This document shows positions 59,855 to 64,000 of a DNA stretch of 64,000 bases, one piece after another. Within the stretch, counting starts at the first letter, position 1; the number at the start of each line of letters is the position of its first letter. The stretch is from Actinacidiphila paucisporea (GTDB lineage: Bacteria; Actinomycetota; Actinomycetes; Streptomycetales; Streptomycetaceae). The notes below the pieces were generated by a model. That model saw only the letters and a program-made list of their open reading frames with translations, did not search any database and was not told the origin of the DNA. A program made the position numbers and the translations under genes. The stretch covers positions 1 through 64,000 of the forward strand of contig NZ_FRBI01000018.1 of assembly GCF_900142575.1 (NCBI RefSeq), given 5' to 3'.

Positions 59855-60721
59855 ATGAGCGACGACATCGACGACCACGTCTACCTCTCCCTGGCCGAGC
59901 AGCACGACCAGGAAGGCGACGCCCGCTGGGCGTTCGGCACCGGGTTCGAGGACCCGCTGCACGGCGTCGACACCGCCGTGCCCGACGGCGTGGACGGCGC
60001 CGAACTGGCCGCGGTGTGCCTGGCGCTCGGCGACGACGCCCTGGTCGGCGCGCAGCGCCTGGCGCAGTGGTGCACCCGCGCCCCCGAGCTGGAGGAGGAG
60101 GTCGCGCTCGCCAACATCGGCCTCGACCTGCTCGGCCAGGCGCGGCTGCTCTACGCGCGCTGCGGCCAGGCCGACGGCACCGGCCGCGGCGAGGACGCCT
60201 ATGCCTACACCCGCGACCCGGCCGACTTCCGCAACGTGCGGCTGGCCGAACTGCCGGACGGCGACTTCGCCTTCTGCGTCGTGCGGCTGCTGGTCCTGTC
60301 CACCTGGCGGCTGGCCCTCTTCGGCCGGCTCGCCTCGACCGCCGACCCGGTGCTCGCCGCGGTCGCGGCCAAGGGCGTGCCCGAACTGACCTACCACCGC
60401 CAATATGCCGCCGACTGGGCGGTGCGGCTCGGCGACGGAACCGACGAGTCGCACCGCCGGATGCGCGCCGCGCTGGCCGACGTGGTGCCGTATCTCGACG
60501 AGGTCCTCGACGCCCGGCCGCAGTTCGCCGCCCACGCCGACGCCGTACGCCAGGAGACGCTCGCCGTGCTCGACCAGGTGCTGCTCGCCGCCGGACTGTC
60601 GCTGCCCGCCGCGCCCGCGGTGCCGGGCTCCGGGCGGCAGGGCGACCACACCGCCCATCTGGCCCCGCTGCTGGCGGAACTGCAGAGCGTGGCCCGCGCG
60701 CACCCGGAGGCGACATGGTGA
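59855..60721 (+). CDS. paaC: 1,2-phenylacetyl-CoA epoxidase, structural subunit PaaC
   Basis: A 288-residue ferritin-fold partner of PaaA (LEEEVALANIGLDLLGQARLLYARCG, RNVRLAELPDGDFAF, LTYHRQYAADWAVRLGDGTDESHRRM). As usual for PaaC it keeps the fold and some Glu/His but is non-catalytic. ATG 59855, preceded by AGGAGG, begins ten bases after paaB. Its stop overlaps the start of paaD. Confidence 0.95.
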   Translation: MSDDIDDHVYLSLAEQHDQEGDARWAFGTGFEDPLHGVDTAVPDGVDGAELAAVCLALGDDALVGAQRLAQWCTRAPELEEEVALANIGLDLLGQARLLYARCGQADGTGRGEDAYAYTRDPADFRNVRLAELPDGDFAFCVVRLLVLSTWRLALFGRLASTADPVLAAVAAKGVPELTYHRQYAADWAVRLGDGTDESHRRMRAALADVVPYLDEVLDARPQFAAHADAVRQETLAVLDQVLLAAGLSLPAAPAVPGSGRQGDHTAHLAPLLAELQSVARAHPEATW

Positions 60722-61227
60722 CGCGGCAGTCCGCCCTGCGGGCCCGGCAGGTCGCCGCACAGGTGCCCGACCCCGAGCTGCCCATGCTCACCCTCGCCGA
60801 CCTCGGCGTGCTCAGGGACGTCCGGCTGACCGAGGACGGCACCGTGGTCGCCAGCCTCACGCCCACCTACTCCGGGTGCCCCGCGATGGCCGAGATGCGG
60901 GCCGACGTGGCCGCCCGGCTGCGCGGCGCCGGCTTCGCCAAGGTGGAGATCCGCACGGTGCTCGACCCGCCCTGGTCCACCGACCTGATCACCGCGCACG
61001 GCCGGCGCACGCTGCGCGCGTACGGCATCTCGCCGCCCGGCCCCGCACCCCGCCGCACCGCCGGCCCCGTGCCGCTGGTGCTCGGCGCGGCCCGGCTCGC
61101 GGTCGGCTGCCCGCGCTGCGGCTCGGCCGACACCGAGGAGACCTCCCGCTTCTCGGCCACGGCCTGCAAGTCCCTGTGGCGCTGCCGCACCTGCCGGGAG
61201 CCCTTCGAGCACGTCAAGGAGCTGTGA
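60715..61227 (+). CDS. paaD: PaaD, Fe-S maturation factor of the epoxidase
   Basis: A 170-residue DUF59/MIP18-type protein (PDPELPMLTLADLGVLRDV, LTPTYSGCPAMAEM, VLDPPWSTDLI) with a C-terminal zinc-ribbon (CPRCGSADTEET ... CRTCREPFEHVKEL). The family is needed for assembly of the iron centres of the phenylacetyl-CoA epoxidase system. ATG 60715 lies four bases after GGAGG and overlaps the paaC stop; GTG 60718 is an equally good start. Confidence 0.94.
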   Translation: MVTRQSALRARQVAAQVPDPELPMLTLADLGVLRDVRLTEDGTVVASLTPTYSGCPAMAEMRADVAARLRGAGFAKVEIRTVLDPPWSTDLITAHGRRTLRAYGISPPGPAPRRTAGPVPLVLGAARLAVGCPRCGSADTEETSRFSATACKSLWRCRTCREPFEHVKEL

Positions 61228-62333
61228 TGGCCCCGACCACCACCACCGCCGCGGGGACCGTACGGCCGCGCCGCCGCCCGGCCTTCCACCCGCTGCGGGT
61301 GGCCGACGTCCGGCCGCTGTGCGAGGACGCCGTCACGGTCGGCTTCGAGGTCCCCGACGAGCTGGCCGCCGACTTCGCCCACCGCCCCGGGCAGTCGCTG
61401 ACCCTGCGGCGCACCGTCGGGGAGCGCGACGAGCGGCGCTCGTACTCCCTGTGCTCACCGGCCGGCGCGCCGCCGCGGATCGGCGTGCGCGTGGTGCCGG
61501 GCGGGCTGTTCTCCGACTGGCTGGTGCACCAGGTGCGCCCCGGCGACACCGTGGAGGTGCTGCCGCCGACCGGGGCCTTCACGCCCGACCTGGCCACGCC
61601 GGGCCACCACGTGCTGATCGCCGCGGGATCCGGGATCACCCCGATGATGTCCATCGCGGAATCCGTGCTGGCCGCCGACGCCCGCTCCCGGGTGACCCTC
61701 TTCTACGGCAACCGGCGCACCGGCACGGTGATGTTCGCCGACGAGCTGGCCGACCTCAAGGACGCCTACCCCGCCCGCTTCCAGATCGGCCACGTGCTCT
61801 CCCGCGAGCCGCGCGAGGCCGAGCTGCTGTCCGGCCGACTCGACGCGGACCGGCTCGCCGCGCTGATCGCCGGCCTGGTGCACGTCCCGGGCGCCGACCA
61901 CTGGTGGCTGTGCGGGCCGCACGGCATGGTCACCGGCGCCCAGCAGGTGCTCGCCGGCCTCGGCGTGCCCGGCGACCGCGTCCACCAGGAGCTGTTCTTC
62001 GCCGACGACGAGCCGGTCGCCCCGCTGCGCCACCCCGACGACGTCGCCCGCGGCCCGGTCAGCGAGGTCACCCTCGTTCTCGACGGCCGCACCTCCACCG
62101 CGGCCCTGCCGACCGGCGCGACGATCCTGGACGGCGCCCAGCGGGTCCGCCCCGACCTGCCCTTCGCCTGCAAGGGCGGCGTCTGCGGCACCTGCCGCGC
62201 GAGGATCACCGACGGCCGCGCCGACATGCGCCGCAATTTCGCCCTGGAAGCGGCCGAGGTCGAGGCCGGCTACGTGCTGACCTGCCAGTCCTTCCCGGCC
62301 TCGCAGACCCTGACGGTCGACTACGACGCGTAG
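61227..62333 (+). CDS. paaE: PaaE, NADPH-dependent reductase of the epoxidase
   Basis: A 368-residue flavin-iron-sulfur reductase: FAD domain (about 15-120; RRSYSLCSP), NAD(P) domain (about 125-250; LIAAGSGITPMMSI, WWLCGPHGMV) and a C-terminal plant-type 2Fe-2S ferredoxin (about 285-368; CKGGVCGTCRA and a distal VLTCQ Cys). It passes electrons from NADPH to PaaA. ATG 61227 shares a base with the paaD stop (TGATG). Last gene of the operon; a short gap separates it from the convergent HxlR gene. Confidence 0.95.
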   Translation: MAPTTTTAAGTVRPRRRPAFHPLRVADVRPLCEDAVTVGFEVPDELAADFAHRPGQSLTLRRTVGERDERRSYSLCSPAGAPPRIGVRVVPGGLFSDWLVHQVRPGDTVEVLPPTGAFTPDLATPGHHVLIAAGSGITPMMSIAESVLAADARSRVTLFYGNRRTGTVMFADELADLKDAYPARFQIGHVLSREPREAELLSGRLDADRLAALIAGLVHVPGADHWWLCGPHGMVTGAQQVLAGLGVPGDRVHQELFFADDEPVAPLRHPDDVARGPVSEVTLVLDGRTSTAALPTGATILDGAQRVRPDLPFACKGGVCGTCRARITDGRADMRRNFALEAAEVEAGYVLTCQSFPASQTLTVDYDA

Positions 62334-62400
62334 GGCCTGCCGGGTGGATCTCCGCCGCGTCGCGGCGCCCGGCACGCACGTCCGCCGCGGCCGAGAGCCG

Positions 62401-62814
62401 TCACGGCATCGGCTGGCCGCGGTCGTCGTAGTCGACCCGGGCCGCGGCCACCTCGGGCAGGTGTGCCTGCGACCACTCGGCGAGCGTGTGGAAGAGCGGC
62501 GCCAGGCTCAGCCCCAGCTCGCTGATCTCGTACTCCACCCGGGGCGGCACCTCGGGGTGATACGTCCGGATGACCAGCCCGTCCCGCTCCATCTGCCGCA
62601 GCCGCTGCGTCAGCACCTTCGGCGTGATGGTCCCGATCCGCCGCTCCAGCTCCACGAAGCGCTGCCGGCCGAACTCGTTGAGCACCCACAGGATCGGCGT
62701 CGTCCACCGGCTGAACACCAGGTCGACGACGGGGCCGATCGGGCAGGGGTCGGCATGGGCCTTCCCCGCGGAGCGGCCGGCGGGGCGGGTGAGCGGGGGA
62801 GCGGTGTCGGCCAT
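62401..62814 (-). CDS. HxlR-family transcriptional regulator
   Basis: A 137-residue winged-helix protein of the HxlR type: CPIGPVVDLVFSRWTTPILWVL with the conserved Cys30-like residue, FVELERRIGTITPKVLTQRLRQMERDGLVIR, and wing VPPRVEYEISELGLSL. Such regulators often sense electrophiles through that Cys and control an adjacent transporter or reductase. It is divergent from the MFS gene with two small palindromes between them, so it probably regulates that transporter and itself. Confidence 0.92.
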   Translation of the reverse strand: MADTAPPLTRPAGRSAGKAHADPCPIGPVVDLVFSRWTTPILWVLNEFGRQRFVELERRIGTITPKVLTQRLRQMERDGLVIRTYHPEVPPRVEYEISELGLSLAPLFHTLAEWSQAHLPEVAAARVDYDDRGQPMP

Positions 62815-62835
62815 GCAGGGTGCCTCCGGAACGGG

Positions 62836-62859
62836 TAGTCACTATCCTCTAGGTACCTA
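62836..62859. promoter_or_regulatory. HxlR operator candidates between HxlR and MFS genes
   Basis: TAGTCACTA (62836-62844, nine-base palindrome) and TAGGTACCTA (62850-62859, ten-base palindrome) lie five bases apart in the 71-base divergent gap. HxlR proteins bind TAG...CTA-type inverted repeats, so a single extended site or a pair of dimers is likely. Confidence 0.65.
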
Positions 62860-62885
62860 CTATATTCGCGCGCTAGCGTCATCCC

Positions 62886-64000
62886 ATGACACTCGCCGCC
62901 GCTTCCCAGCGCCGCCGTCCCTCCCGCGCCCCGGTCACCGAACGACCGGGCCTCATCCTGGCCTTCCTCTGCGTGGTGCAGTCGATGGTCTACCTGGACG
63001 TCACTATCGTCAACGTGGCTCTGCCCTCGATCCAGGGCAGCCTCGGCATGGCCGACGGCGACCTGCAGTACGTCGTCACCGCCTACGGCACTGTTCTCGG
63101 CGGCTTCCTGCTGCTCGGTGGCCGTCTCGCCGACATCCTCGGGCGGCGCAGGCTGCTGCGTATCGGCGTGGCACTCTTCGGGGCGGGCTCGCTGGTCGCC
63201 GGTATCGCCCACGACCCCGGCGTCCTGGTCACCGCACGCGCCGTGCAGGGACTCGGCGCCGCCCTGACCGCGCCCGCCGCCCTGTCCACCCTGACCACCG
63301 TCTACGGCGAGGGCGCCGCCCGCAACAAGGCCCTGGGCATCTGGGGCGCCCTGGCCGGCGTCGCCTCCGTCCTCGGAGTGCTCTTCGGCGGGCTGCTCAC
63401 CCAGGGGCCCGGCTGGCGCTGGGTGTTCTTCATCAACGTGCCCATCGCGGTCGCCGCGGTCGTGCTCGCGCCCTATGTGGTGCCCGAGAGCCGGCTTCCC
63501 CAGACGAGGCGGCGCTTCGACACGGCGGGCGCGGTGAGCCTCACGGCCGGACTGCTGCTGCTCATCTACACCCTCGACCAGGCCGTCAACGTCGGCTGGT
63601 CCGCCGCCAGGACCATCAGCGGGCTCACCGGTGCCGCGGTGCTGCTCGCGGCGTTCGTGACCGTCGAGCTGCGCGCGGAGGCGCCGCTGCTGCCGCTGCG
63701 GATCTTCCGGCTGCCGACGCTGCGCGCCGCGAACCTCGCCATGGCGCTGATGCTCGGCGCGATGCTGACGCTCTTCTTCTTCGCCAGCCTGTTCATGCAG
63801 CAGGTGCTCGGCTACGACGCGTTGCGGACCGGGCTCGCCTACGTCCCGCTGGCCCTCGCGGTGGTCGTCGGCGCCGGGTTGGCGTCCGGTCTGGTCGCCA
63901 AGTTCCCGGCCAAGCCGGTCCTGATAACCGGCCTCGCCCTCAGCGCGGCGGGCCTGCTCGTCCTGGCCCGCCTGCCGGTCTCCGCGGCCTACGCGCCGGA
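62886..64000 (+). CDS. MFS transporter, DHA2 family, 3' truncated by window end
   Basis: The frame from ATG 62886 is open to the end of the window (about 371 codons). After an Arg-rich N-terminus come LAFLCVVQSMVYLDVTIVNVALPSI (helix 1, DxTIVNVALP motif), YGTVLGGFLLLGGRLADILGRRR (motif A), ARAVQGLGAALTAPAALS and WRWVFFINVPIAV, as in 14-helix drug-proton antiporters. About ten to eleven helices are present. The first 371 residues appear complete; the missing C-terminus is expected to hold the remaining helices. Divergent from the HxlR regulator, which probably controls it. Confidence 0.93.
   Translation, partial: MTLAAASQRRRPSRAPVTERPGLILAFLCVVQSMVYLDVTIVNVALPSIQGSLGMADGDLQYVVTAYGTVLGGFLLLGGRLADILGRRRLLRIGVALFGAGSLVAGIAHDPGVLVTARAVQGLGAALTAPAALSTLTTVYGEGAARNKALGIWGALAGVASVLGVLFGGLLTQGPGWRWVFFINVPIAVAAVVLAPYVVPESRLPQTRRRFDTAGAVSLTAGLLLLIYTLDQAVNVGWSAARTISGLTGAAVLLAAFVTVELRAEAPLLPLRIFRLPTLRAANLAMALMLGAMLTLFFFASLFMQQVLGYDALRTGLAYVPLALAVVVGAGLASGLVAKFPAKPVLITGLALSAAGLLVLARLPVSAAYAP

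Overview
The window is very GC-rich, gene-dense, uses GTG/ATG starts with GGAGG-type ribosome sites and four-base start/stop overlaps, and encodes paired SARP regulators, DUF6059, PadR/HxlR/MarR/ROK regulators, Tat- and lipobox-type signal peptides and many secreted carbohydrate-active enzymes. That combination points to a Streptomyces or close relative (Streptomycetaceae) chromosome, probably an arm-proximal, accessory-rich part. No rRNA, tRNA, intact insertion sequence, CRISPR array or replication origin was seen.

Layout. 1-4000: 3' end of korB (2-oxoacid:ferredoxin oxidoreductase), then a type II thioesterase, two SARP activators and a small DUF6059 protein, which looks like the regulatory fringe of a secondary-metabolite cluster without its synthases. 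4000-16100: a GC-rich higher-order tandem repeat and stacked palindromic operators in front of a CBM2-PL11 rhamnogalacturonan lyase; a DUF4184 membrane protein; a decayed TauE/SafE gene; a large GH3 glycosidase with three F5/8C domains; an L,D-transpeptidase lipoprotein; an NmrA-like oxidoreductase divergent from a MarR regulator; a gene remnant beside three copies of an interspersed repeat; and myo-inositol-3-phosphate synthase.

16100-26500 is the most coherent unit. A ROK repressor, a secreted ThuA protein, a secreted sugar dehydrogenase-PKD-CBM6 protein with the same C-terminal fascin-like module, and a ribose-type ABC importer are linked by four promoters. Each has the same -10 (TAGTTT), a 17-bp spacer and an overlapping ATTAGTTT...TGAAC operator. 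The fourth such promoter drives the inositol-phosphate synthase gene.

26600-36000: an alpha/beta hydrolase with an altered catalytic triad, a ferritin-like protein, GH10 xylanase, photolyase and a DUF2867 oxidoreductase, then a minus-strand four-gene group of three Roadblock/LC7 proteins and a DUF4388-like protein with no GTPase or kinase, and a MarC protein. 36000-50900: MFS exporter, universal stress protein, PL8 lyase, a complete Liv-type branched-chain amino acid/amide ABC operon, an alpha/beta hydrolase, and a PadR-controlled FtsX-type ABC efflux operon with a 29-bp palindromic operator. 50900-58400: a secreted metallophosphatase divergent from a Tat-exported phospholipase C (phosphorus scavenging), an AraC regulator divergent from a GH27 alpha-galactosidase with ricin-type lectin, and an RraA/HMG-aldolase-like protein. 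58400-64000: a translationally coupled paaABCDE operon behind a TetR-type operator, an HxlR regulator, and a divergent MFS transporter that runs off the end.

Overall the region serves plant-polysaccharide degradation (pectin, xylan, galactosides, uronate polymers), uptake and oxidation of sugars, aromatic catabolism and phosphorus scavenging, each module with its own local regulator or operator.
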